A DNA stretch of 64,000 nt from Clostridiales bacterium. GTDB lineage: Bacteria > Bacillota > Clostridia > Christensenellales > Aristaeellaceae. The notes below the pieces were generated by a model, which did no database searches, was not told the DNA's origin, and saw only the letters and a list, made by a program, of their open reading frames with translations. Both the position numbers and the translations under genes were made by a program. The stretch lies in the NCBI GenBank assembly GCA_012729115.1, contig JAAYDR010000014.1:1-64000 (forward strand). Direction: 5' to 3'. The first letter of the stretch is position 1. Each line of letters opens with the position of its first letter. Of this stretch, positions 1 through 6,868 are shown piece by piece.

Positions 1-88
1 CCTTCTCATGTCCTATGAGAAAGCTTATAGACAACCATTCATGGTGGTTGGTAGACACGTCCGACCAGATCTCGGACCTATATAAGCT
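1..88 (-). promoter_or_regulatory. Purine riboswitch (guanine/xanthine type) with expression-platform hairpin
   Basis: Read on the minus strand, 88 down to 22 folds as a purine aptamer: an 8-bp P1 (AGCTTATA with TATAAGCT), P2 capped by loop GATCTGG, junction TGTCTACC, P3 capped by loop CCATGAA, and a pyrimidine C in the P3/P1 junction at the place of specificity nucleotide C74, which predicts guanine-type rather than adenine recognition. The loop GG and CC pairs that kiss are kept. Just downstream, TTCTCAT and ATGAGAA form a 7-bp hairpin that reaches the window edge, probably the terminator stem. The controlled gene therefore lies left of the window on the minus strand, divergent from the purine-degradation genes. 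The junction residues next to C50 and C74 differ from the common guanine class, so the ligand could be another oxidised purine. Confidence 0.85.
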
Positions 89-261
89 GCAATATACAAT
101 TACCCCTTGACCGATTTTACCTTAGCACAGAATGGACGGAATGTCAAGGTGGAATTCGTTGCAGGGACTATCTTTCAAAGGGAAGTCGGCCTGCCTTGCC
201 ATAATCCCATGGTCAATATTCCTCAAGTATGGTAGAGTTAAAAATCGGGAGGGAAGGCATC

Positions 262-849
262 ATGCAAAGTGTGACCATCGGCTGTGTTATCAAGGCCTCG
301 GGAGTCTCCGCCCGCTTTGGGGGCAACAAGTTGCTGGCCCCCCTGTGGGATAAGCCCTTGATCTGTCATCTCCTGGACAGCCTGCCCCAAGCCCTGGCCC
401 GCACAGTGGTGGTCACCCGGCAGGAGGCAATTGCCGCCCTGGCCCGGGAGCGCGGCCTGCATGCCGTCCTGCACGACTTTCCCCGGGTCAGCGACACCAT
501 CCGCCTGGGAACCGCGGCCATGATGGATCTGGACGGCTGCATGTTTTGCGGCGGAGATCAGCCGGGTCTGCGCCCGGATACCCTCCGGGCCATGCTCGCC
601 GCCTTCGCATCCAACCCCGTCCGCATTCACCGCCTGTCCTTTGGCGAAAAACCCGGCAGCCCCGTGATCTTTCCCAGCTTTCTTTATCCTGAGCTGCTCA
701 GCCTCACCGGAGAGGAGACCGGAAGCACGGTTATCCGGCGGCACCGGGAGCTGGTATCTCTTGTTGAAGCCGCCAGTGAACGGGAGCTGATGGACGTGGA
801 CACCCGGGAGGACCTGGCGCTGTGGGAAGGCCGGGCGCAGGATGAATGA
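262..849 (+). CDS. mocA: MocA/MobA-like molybdopterin nucleotidyltransferase
   Basis: This 195-residue protein belongs to the NTP-transferase family that makes the cytidine or guanine dinucleotide form of molybdenum cofactor. The N-terminus has the nucleotide-binding signature GVSARFGGNK (a variant of GxxxRxGxxK) followed by LLAPL, and a central FCGGDQP supplies the metal-binding Asp. The start at 262 is preceded by GGGAGGGAAGG; an upstream in-frame ATG at 229 has no such site. In E. coli, mocA (ygfJ) lies beside ygfK and ssnA, and the same order follows here, so it most likely matures the cofactor of the dehydrogenase encoded at 6869-9424. The signature has Val-Ser-Ala where many members have Ala-Gly-Ser, a minor variation. 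MocA rather than MobA is inferred from context. Confidence 0.85.
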   Translation: MQSVTIGCVIKASGVSARFGGNKLLAPLWDKPLICHLLDSLPQALARTVVVTRQEAIAALARERGLHAVLHDFPRVSDTIRLGTAAMMDLDGCMFCGGDQPGLRPDTLRAMLAAFASNPVRIHRLSFGEKPGSPVIFPSFLYPELLSLTGEETGSTVIRRHRELVSLVEAASERELMDVDTREDLALWEGRAQDE

Positions 850-896
850 TCCGTCTCCTTTTTTCCCATTTTTTTGGAGAGCACTCCGTGCGCCTA

Positions 897-925
897 TTGC
901 GCTTTGCATGGGGATATGCTAGAAT
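897..925 (+). promoter_or_regulatory. Promoter of the ssnA operon
   Basis: TTGCGC (897-902) and TAGAAT (920-925) are separated by 17 bp, and TGC before the -10 box gives an extended -10. Transcription would start near 932, leaving a leader of about 200 nt before ssnA. Confidence 0.6.
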
Positions 926-931
926 GAAGCC

Positions 932-1098
932 GCGAAAAACCCTGGTTTGCCTTACAACCAAATGACGACAATGGCTGCAAGGAAGTGCTTTGCGCACGGG
1001 CTATTCCCTCAGATGGGCACCGTGAAAAGAATTGTCTCATCTAGGAACCGCTCATTTGGACAGAATGACAATGTCCACATGGGCGGTTTTTCGTCTTT
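932..1098 (+). promoter_or_regulatory. Structured 5' leader with intrinsic terminator; candidate riboswitch
   Basis: The leader has several nested helices. TGGTT (943-947) pairs with AACCA (956-960). ATGA plus GACAAT (962-972, one bulged C) pairs with ATTGTC plus TCAT (1031-1040). Inside that helix, GTGC (985-988) can pair with GCAC (994-997), or CACGG with CCGTG (up to 1024); these two are mutually exclusive. It ends in an intrinsic terminator: AACCGC (1046-1051) with GCGGTT (1083-1088), inner stem TGGACA with TGTCCA, then a T-rich run to 1098. The terminator lies before the ssnA ribosome binding site, so readthrough must be controlled. I do not recognise the fold as a known class. Its position suggests a purine, molybdenum-cofactor or related ligand, which is inference. 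Confidence 0.6.
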
Positions 1099-1134
1099 AA
1101 TGGATCCATGAGCGATTTGAGGAGGAATTCAAGC

Positions 1135-2472
1135 ATGCTGATTCTCACCAATGGCAATGTGGTGACCCGGGACGAAAGCCGTCCCTTCCTTGCAAACGGA
1201 GCTGTGGCAATCGACGGAGGCCTGATCCGGGAGATCGGGGACACCGCAGCGCTGACGGCCAAGTACCCGGACGCGGAGTTCCTGGACGCCAGGGGCGGCG
1301 TCATCATGCCGGGGCTTATCAACGCCCACAACCATATCTATTCCGCCTTTGCCAGAGGCCTTGCCATCAAGGGCAACAATCCCCGCAACTTCCTGGAGAT
1401 TCTGGACCAGCTCTGGTGGACCATCGACCGGCACCTGCTGCTGGACGACACCGCAGCCAGCGCAGACGCCACCTTCATCGACTGCATTGAAAACGGCGTC
1501 ACCACAGTGTTTGACCATCACGCCAGCTACGGGGAGATTCCCGGCAGCCTGTTTGCCATTGCTCAAAGCGCAAAACGCTACGGCGTGCGGGTGAACCTGT
1601 GCTACGAAATCAGCGACAGGGACGGCCCCGAGAAGATGAAACAGGCCGTGCGGGAGAATGTGGACTTCATCGAGTATGCCCGCCGGGAGGGCAACGGCAT
1701 GATGGCCGGCATGATGGGCATGCACGCGGCCTTCACCCTGTGCAATGATACGCTGGACTACTGCGTCTCGCAGAATCCCCAGGGAGCGGGCTACCACATC
1801 CATGTGGCCGAAGGCATCCAGGACGTCCACCACAGCCTGAAAAATCACGGCAAGCGGCCCGTGTACAGGCTCCATGATTTTGGCATTCTGGGCGAGAAGA
1901 CCATCTGCGGCCACTGCACCCATGTGAGCGAGGCGGAGATTGAGCTGATCCGGGACACCGGATCCATGGTGGCTCACAATCCCGAAAGCAACATGGGCAA
2001 CGCCATCGGCTGCCCGCCGGTGCTTGCCATGTTTGAAAAAGGCGTGTTGATTGGTCTGGGAACCGACGGTTATACTAACGACATGCTGGAGAGTTACAAG
2101 GTGGGCAATCTCCTTCACAAGCACCACACCTGCGACCCCACTGTCGCCTGGGGTGAAATCCCCGCCATGCTGTTTCAAAACAACGCCCAAATGGGGGCCC
2201 GGTTCTTCCCCACACCTCTTGGCATCCTGGCCCCCGGCGCGGCGGCGGACGTGATCATTTGCGATTATGTACCCCTGACCCCCATGAACGAAATCAACAT
2301 CAACTCCCATCTGCTTTTTGGCATGAACGGCCACAACGTCACCACCACGGTGATTGCCGGGGAAGTAAAGATGAAGGATCGGCAGCTGATCGGGATCGAC
2401 AAGGAACAGGTGCTGGCCCATTGCCGGGAACAGGCCCAGTCCCTTTGGAACCGGATCAACCAAGGCCGCTAA
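1135..2472 (+). CDS. ssnA: SsnA-type amidohydrolase
   Basis: This 445-residue protein is a metal-dependent amidohydrolase of the TRZ/ATZ group, specifically the SsnA family tied to selenium-dependent molybdenum hydroxylase loci. Visible ligands are HNH in the N-terminal NAHNHIYSAF motif, the mid-protein HIHVAE histidine, and the Asp of LGTDGYTNDM. Its likely role is hydrolytic deamination or ring opening in anaerobic purine breakdown; the precise substrate is not defined by sequence. The start at 1135 has GAGGAGG nine bases upstream, while an in-frame ATG at 1108 lies before that site and would put the site inside the gene. It is first in an operon with ygfK, hydA and xdh (gaps of 13-24 nt) and is preceded by a terminator-bearing leader. 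Confidence 0.9.
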   Translation: MLILTNGNVVTRDESRPFLANGAVAIDGGLIREIGDTAALTAKYPDAEFLDARGGVIMPGLINAHNHIYSAFARGLAIKGNNPRNFLEILDQLWWTIDRHLLLDDTAASADATFIDCIENGVTTVFDHHASYGEIPGSLFAIAQSAKRYGVRVNLCYEISDRDGPEKMKQAVRENVDFIEYARREGNGMMAGMMGMHAAFTLCNDTLDYCVSQNPQGAGYHIHVAEGIQDVHHSLKNHGKRPVYRLHDFGILGEKTICGHCTHVSEAEIELIRDTGSMVAHNPESNMGNAIGCPPVLAMFEKGVLIGLGTDGYTNDMLESYKVGNLLHKHHTCDPTVAWGEIPAMLFQNNAQMGARFFPTPLGILAPGAAADVIICDYVPLTPMNEININSHLLFGMNGHNVTTTVIAGEVKMKDRQLIGIDKEQVLAHCREQAQSLWNRINQGR

Positions 2473-2488
2473 GAAGGAGGACGAATCC

Positions 2489-5455
2489 ATGAGCGACATC
2501 ATGAAGCCCATTGCCTTTTCCGCCCTGATGGACTGGGCGCTGGAGGAATACCGCAAGCACGGGACGCTGTTTGGCGTCCATGCCCTGTACCGGCATCAGA
2601 CCGGCAAAACCCTGCCCATTTTCGGCGAAACCATCGAGCTGCCCTTTGGCCCTGCCGCCGGGCCTCATTCCCAGCTGGCCCAGAACCTGATTGCCGCCTA
2701 TGCGGCGGGCAGCCGCTTTTTTGAAGTAAAAACCGTCCAGATCATCGAAGGGGAGGACCTGCCTGTCAGCAAACCCTGCATTCTCGCCCATGACGAGGGC
2801 TACAACGTGGAATGGAGCACGGAGCTGCGGGTGCCCCAGGCCTTTGCGGAGTACGTGAAGGGCTGGTTCGCCCTCAAGCTCCTCTCCCGGGAGCTGGGCC
2901 TGGGCGCGGGAGACGGCTTCGTGTTCAACATGAGCGTGGGCTACGACCTGGCGGGTATTCAATCGGAAAAGATCGACCGCTATATCGAAGGGATGAAGCA
3001 GGCCCGGGACAGTGAAATCTGGAAGGAATGCATGGCCTGGGCCAGGGCGAATCTGGGCCGTTTTACCAGGATCGATGAAGCCTATCTGGAGGGAATCGAC
3101 TCCAAAATCTGCAAGTCCATCACCCTGTCCACCCTCCACGGCTGCCCGCCGGAGGAGATTGAGCGGATCGCCACCTACCTGATCCGGGAGAAAAAGCTGC
3201 ACACCTACATCAAGTGCAACCCCACCCTGCTTGGCTTCGAGTTTGCCCGAAAGACCATGGACGAGATGGGCTACGACGAACTGGCCTTTGACGACCATCA
3301 TTTCAAGAACGATCTGCAGTTTGAGGACGCCGTGCCCATGCTGCGGCGTCTGCAGGCCCTGGCCGCCGAGGGCGGCCTGGAGTTTGGCGTAAAGCTCACC
3401 AACACCTTCCCGGTGCAGGTGACCAAGGGAGAGCTGCCCGGCGAGGAAATGTACATGAGCGGCCGCAGCCTGTTCCCCCTGTCCATCGCCCTGGCGGAAA
3501 AGCTGGGGAAGGCCTTTGAGGGGAAGCTGCGGGTATCCTTCTCCGGGGGCGCGGATGAACACAACATCGGCAAGATCTTTCAGGCGGGCATCTGGCCCAT
3601 CACGCTGGCGACCACCCTGCTCAAGCCCGGCGGATACAACCGCCTGCTGCCCATGGCCCATCAGCTGGCATCCCTGCCCTTTGCTCCCTTCACCGGGCTT
3701 GACCTGGCCGCCATCGGGAAGCTGGCGGATGAGGCCAGGGAGGACCCCCACCACAGGCGAAGCATGTCCGGGGAGCACAATCGCAAGCTGCGGGAAACTG
3801 TTCCTCTGGTGGATTGCTTCACCGCCCCCTGCGCGGACACCTGCCCTATCGGCCAGAACATTCCCGAGTACATCGAGCTGGTGGGCCAGGGCAAGTACCT
3901 GGAAGCCCTTCAGGTGATTTGCCAGCAAAACCCCCTGCCCTTCATCACCGGCACCATCTGCAACCACCGCTGCACCGGGGCCTGCACCCGCAATTTCTAC
4001 GAGGAGCCCATTCGCATCCGGGACGTAAAGCTGACGGCAGCGGAGCAAGGCTTTGACGACTTTGTGAAGACCCTGGCCCCCGGCGAAAAGCGGAGCGAAA
4101 ACGTGGCCATCATCGGCGGCGGGCCCGGCGGTATGGCGGCTGCATTCCTGCTGGCCCGGGCCGGCGCCAGGGCCACCATCTTTGAAAAGCGGGATTCCCT
4201 GGGCGGCATCGTGCGCCATGTGATTCCCCAGTTCCGCATCGGCCATGAGGCCATCGACAAGGACGCAGCCCTGCTTGAGAAACTGGGGGTTGAAGTCCGC
4301 CTGAACACGGAAATCACCGACACCCAGGCTCTGTACCGGCAAGGCTTCACCCATGTGATCGTGGCCATCGGAGCCTGGAAACCCGGTCAGCTGGCCTGCG
4401 AGGATGCCCTGGGCGTCCTTCACTTCCTGGAGACCTGCAAGAAGAATCCGGAAGCCCTTGCCCTGGGCAAATCCGTGGCTGTGGTGGGCGGCGGCAATAC
4501 CGCCATGGACGCGGCCCGGGCTGCGAAGCGGGTTCCCGGCGTGGAAAAGGTAACCGTGGTGTACCGCCGTACCCAGCGGCAGATGCCCGCCGACCCGGAG
4601 GAACTGGAACTTGCCCTTCATGACGGGGTGGAGTTTGCCCCCCTGCTGGCTCCCCAGGCTTATGTGTGCGGCGAACTGCGCTGTCAGGTGATGCAGCTGG
4701 GCGAGGCGGACGAGAGCGGCCGCCGCAGTCCCCAGGCCACCGGAGAAAGCTTCCACATGGAGGCGGACAGCGTGATCAGTGCCATTGGCGAGCAGGTGGA
4801 CAGGGAGGCCCTGGCTGCCCTGGGCGTTGCTACCGATGCCAGGGGCCGGGCTGCCTTCAGCACCAATGACAAGCTGTTTGCCATTGGCGACGCCAAGCGG
4901 GGCCCGGCTACGGTGGTGGAGGCGATCGCCGATGCCACGGCAGCCGTCACCCACATTCTGGGCCAGGCAGCCGGCACCCATACTCCCTACCGCATGGAGC
5001 CGGAAGTGCTGAAAAAGCGCCGCATCTCCCTGGCCCACAGCCTGAAGCCCCAGGAAGAGAAGGAGCGCTGCCTGGGCTGCTCCATGGTTTGCGAAAACTG
5101 CGTGGACGTATGCCCCAACCGGGCCAACATTGCCGTGAAGGTGCCGGGGCTCGTTGTGGAGCAGATCATCCACATCGACCGGATGTGCAACGAATGCGGC
5201 AACTGCGAGGACTTCTGCCCCTACGACAGCGCCCCCTATAAGGACAAGTTCACCCTCTTTGACAGGGAAGAGGACATGCAGGACAGCAAAAACCCCGGCT
5301 TTTTGGTGCTGGATCGGGAGAAGGGCAAGGTGCGGGTGCGGGTCGGCGGCGAGGAATACGAGACCACGCTCAGCGAAGACCGCAAAACCGACCCGGCTCT
5401 GGTGGCCCTGATGGAATGCATGCTCCGGGACTATGCCTGGTGCCTGGCGTACTAA
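2489..5455 (+). CDS. ygfK: YgfK, multidomain FMN/FAD/Fe-S oxidoreductase (putative selenate reductase family)
   Basis: A 988-residue electron-transfer protein. The N-terminal ~420 residues resemble a dihydroorotate-dehydrogenase-like TIM barrel. Residues ~444-520 hold a GltD-like cysteine cluster (CFTAPCADTCPIG, then CNHRCTGACTR). Residues ~535-830 are an FAD/NAD(P) pyridine-nucleotide-disulfide-type module with IIGGGPGG for FAD and VVGGGNTAMDA for the second dinucleotide. The C-terminus carries two ferredoxin-like sets (CLGCSMVCENCVDVCP and CNECGNCEDFCP). In E. coli ygfK sits with ssnA and xdhD and is annotated as a selenate reductase subunit, but its position in purine-degradation loci suggests it shuttles electrons to or from the xanthine-dehydrogenase-like enzyme. 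The dehydrogenase at 6869 has no FAD subunit, which makes YgfK the obvious partner; that coupling is inference. Confidence 0.9.
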   Translation: MSDIMKPIAFSALMDWALEEYRKHGTLFGVHALYRHQTGKTLPIFGETIELPFGPAAGPHSQLAQNLIAAYAAGSRFFEVKTVQIIEGEDLPVSKPCILAHDEGYNVEWSTELRVPQAFAEYVKGWFALKLLSRELGLGAGDGFVFNMSVGYDLAGIQSEKIDRYIEGMKQARDSEIWKECMAWARANLGRFTRIDEAYLEGIDSKICKSITLSTLHGCPPEEIERIATYLIREKKLHTYIKCNPTLLGFEFARKTMDEMGYDELAFDDHHFKNDLQFEDAVPMLRRLQALAAEGGLEFGVKLTNTFPVQVTKGELPGEEMYMSGRSLFPLSIALAEKLGKAFEGKLRVSFSGGADEHNIGKIFQAGIWPITLATTLLKPGGYNRLLPMAHQLASLPFAPFTGLDLAAIGKLADEAREDPHHRRSMSGEHNRKLRETVPLVDCFTAPCADTCPIGQNIPEYIELVGQGKYLEALQVICQQNPLPFITGTICNHRCTGACTRNFYEEPIRIRDVKLTAAEQGFDDFVKTLAPGEKRSENVAIIGGGPGGMAAAFLLARAGARATIFEKRDSLGGIVRHVIPQFRIGHEAIDKDAALLEKLGVEVRLNTEITDTQALYRQGFTHVIVAIGAWKPGQLACEDALGVLHFLETCKKNPEALALGKSVAVVGGGNTAMDAARAAKRVPGVEKVTVVYRRTQRQMPADPEELELALHDGVEFAPLLAPQAYVCGELRCQVMQLGEADESGRRSPQATGESFHMEADSVISAIGEQVDREALAALGVATDARGRAAFSTNDKLFAIGDAKRGPATVVEAIADATAAVTHILGQAAGTHTPYRMEPEVLKKRRISLAHSLKPQEEKERCLGCSMVCENCVDVCPNRANIAVKVPGLVVEQIIHIDRMCNECGNCEDFCPYDSAPYKDKFTLFDREEDMQDSKNPGFLVLDREKGKVRVRVGGEEYETTLSEDRKTDPALVALMECMLRDYAWCLAY

Positions 5456-5468
5456 GGAGGCGCGGCTT

Positions 5469-6845
5469 ATGAGGATTATCCAGGGCGGAACGCTGGTCAG
5501 CGGCAGCGAAACCCGCAGGGCGGATCTGGCAGTGGGTGGTGGCAGGATCGTGAAGGTGGCTGAGTCCATCCTCCCTGCCCCCGGCGACGAGGTCATCGAC
5601 GCTCGGGGATGCCTGGTGTTCCCGGGCTTCATCGACGCCCATACCCACCTGGCCATGGACAATGGAACCACCGTTACGGCGGACGACTTTGCCACCGGCA
5701 CGGCAGCGGCGGTCCGAGGCGGCACCACCACCCTCATCGACTTTGCCACCCAGGACAAGGGTGGCACCCTGGCTGCTGCGCTGGAGGCCTGGAAGCAGCG
5801 GGCCGTGGGTGTGTCCAGCTGCCATGTGGCATTCCACATGGCGATAACCGACTGGAACGAGAACACCCGCCGGGAGATCGCGGACATGGCCTTTCATGGC
5901 GTAACCTCCTTCAAGGTCTATCTGGCCTATGACGCCCTGCGGGTGGACGATGCTCAGCTGCTGGACATCTTAAGGGCCGTGAAAAGTGTGGGCGGGCTGC
6001 TGGGCTGCCACTGCGAAAACGGCACATTGGTGAACGCACTGGTGGCGGAACAAAAGCGCCTGGGGCATCTCACCCCGGCAGCCCATCCCGTCAGCCGGCC
6101 CCCGGAGGCGGAGGCCGAGGCTGTGTCCCGCCTGTGCTACATCGGCAGGCTGGCGGACTGGCCGGTCACTGTGGTGCACCTGAGCACGGAACTGGGCCTT
6201 CATGAAGCGGAAAAGGCCCGGGCCATGGGCCAGAGGGTCATCCTTGAGACCTGCCCCCAATACCTGCTGCTCACTGACGAGAGGTACAATAAGCCGGGCT
6301 TTGACGGGGCCAAGTATGTGTGCTCCCCGCCCCTGCGCAAGGAATCCGACCGGCAGGCCCTGCTGGATGCCATCCGGGCGGGCAGGATCGACACCCTTGC
6401 CACAGACCACTGCTCCTATAACTTTCAAGGGCAAAAAACCCTGGGGGAAGGCGACTTCTCCCGCATCCCCAACGGCCTGCCCGGTGTGGAGCACCGCCCG
6501 GCGCTGGCCTACACGGCCCTGGCCGATTCCGGCCTGATTGCCCCCCAGGCCCTGTGCCGCTTGCTCAGCGAAAACCCGGCCAAGCTGTATGGCCTGTATC
6601 CCGGCAAGGGCGCCCTGCTGCCCGGCAGCGACGCGGACATTGTCCTCTGGGAAACCGGCGTGGAGGAAACCGTCTCTGCCGCCACCCAGTTGCAAAACGT
6701 GGATTACACCCCCTTTGAGGGCATGCGGGTGACGGGCCGGGCCAGGGATGTGCTCCTCATGGGCGAAACAGCGGTTCAAAACGGCGTTCTGGTCTCCAGA
6801 AATCTGGGAACCTATGTGGCCCGCGGGCCCATGGTTCTCCCCTGA
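5469..6845 (+). CDS. hydA: Dihydropyrimidinase/hydantoinase family cyclic amidohydrolase
   Basis: A 458-residue enzyme that opens cyclic amides (hydantoins or dihydropyrimidines). The metal-binding signature DAHTHLAMDNG, the carbamylated-lysine segment TSFKVYLAY, HCENG, VVHLSTE and the Asp of ATDHCSYNF are all present and correctly spaced, so it should be active. The start at 5469 follows AAGGAGGCGCGGCTT, placed just after the ygfK stop; an in-frame upstream ATG would overlap ygfK. It corresponds to hyuA (ygeZ) of the E. coli purine locus. In anaerobic purine degradation such an enzyme would open an imidazole or pyrimidine ring intermediate. Downstream xdh starts 23 nt after its stop, so the operon continues. 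Confidence 0.9.
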   Translation: MRIIQGGTLVSGSETRRADLAVGGGRIVKVAESILPAPGDEVIDARGCLVFPGFIDAHTHLAMDNGTTVTADDFATGTAAAVRGGTTTLIDFATQDKGGTLAAALEAWKQRAVGVSSCHVAFHMAITDWNENTRREIADMAFHGVTSFKVYLAYDALRVDDAQLLDILRAVKSVGGLLGCHCENGTLVNALVAEQKRLGHLTPAAHPVSRPPEAEAEAVSRLCYIGRLADWPVTVVHLSTELGLHEAEKARAMGQRVILETCPQYLLLTDERYNKPGFDGAKYVCSPPLRKESDRQALLDAIRAGRIDTLATDHCSYNFQGQKTLGEGDFSRIPNGLPGVEHRPALAYTALADSGLIAPQALCRLLSENPAKLYGLYPGKGALLPGSDADIVLWETGVEETVSAATQLQNVDYTPFEGMRVTGRARDVLLMGETAVQNGVLVSRNLGTYVARGPMVLP

Positions 6846-6868
6846 CCCATATGACAGGAGGCGGCAGC

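Noticed and set aside
2456-5887. Very long open frame (1143 codons) on the minus strand opposite ygfK
   Set aside because: It mirrors the codon phase of ygfK in GC-rich DNA, has low-complexity Gly/His/Gln-rich composition, no ribosome binding site and no recognisable domain; ygfK is complete and well conserved.
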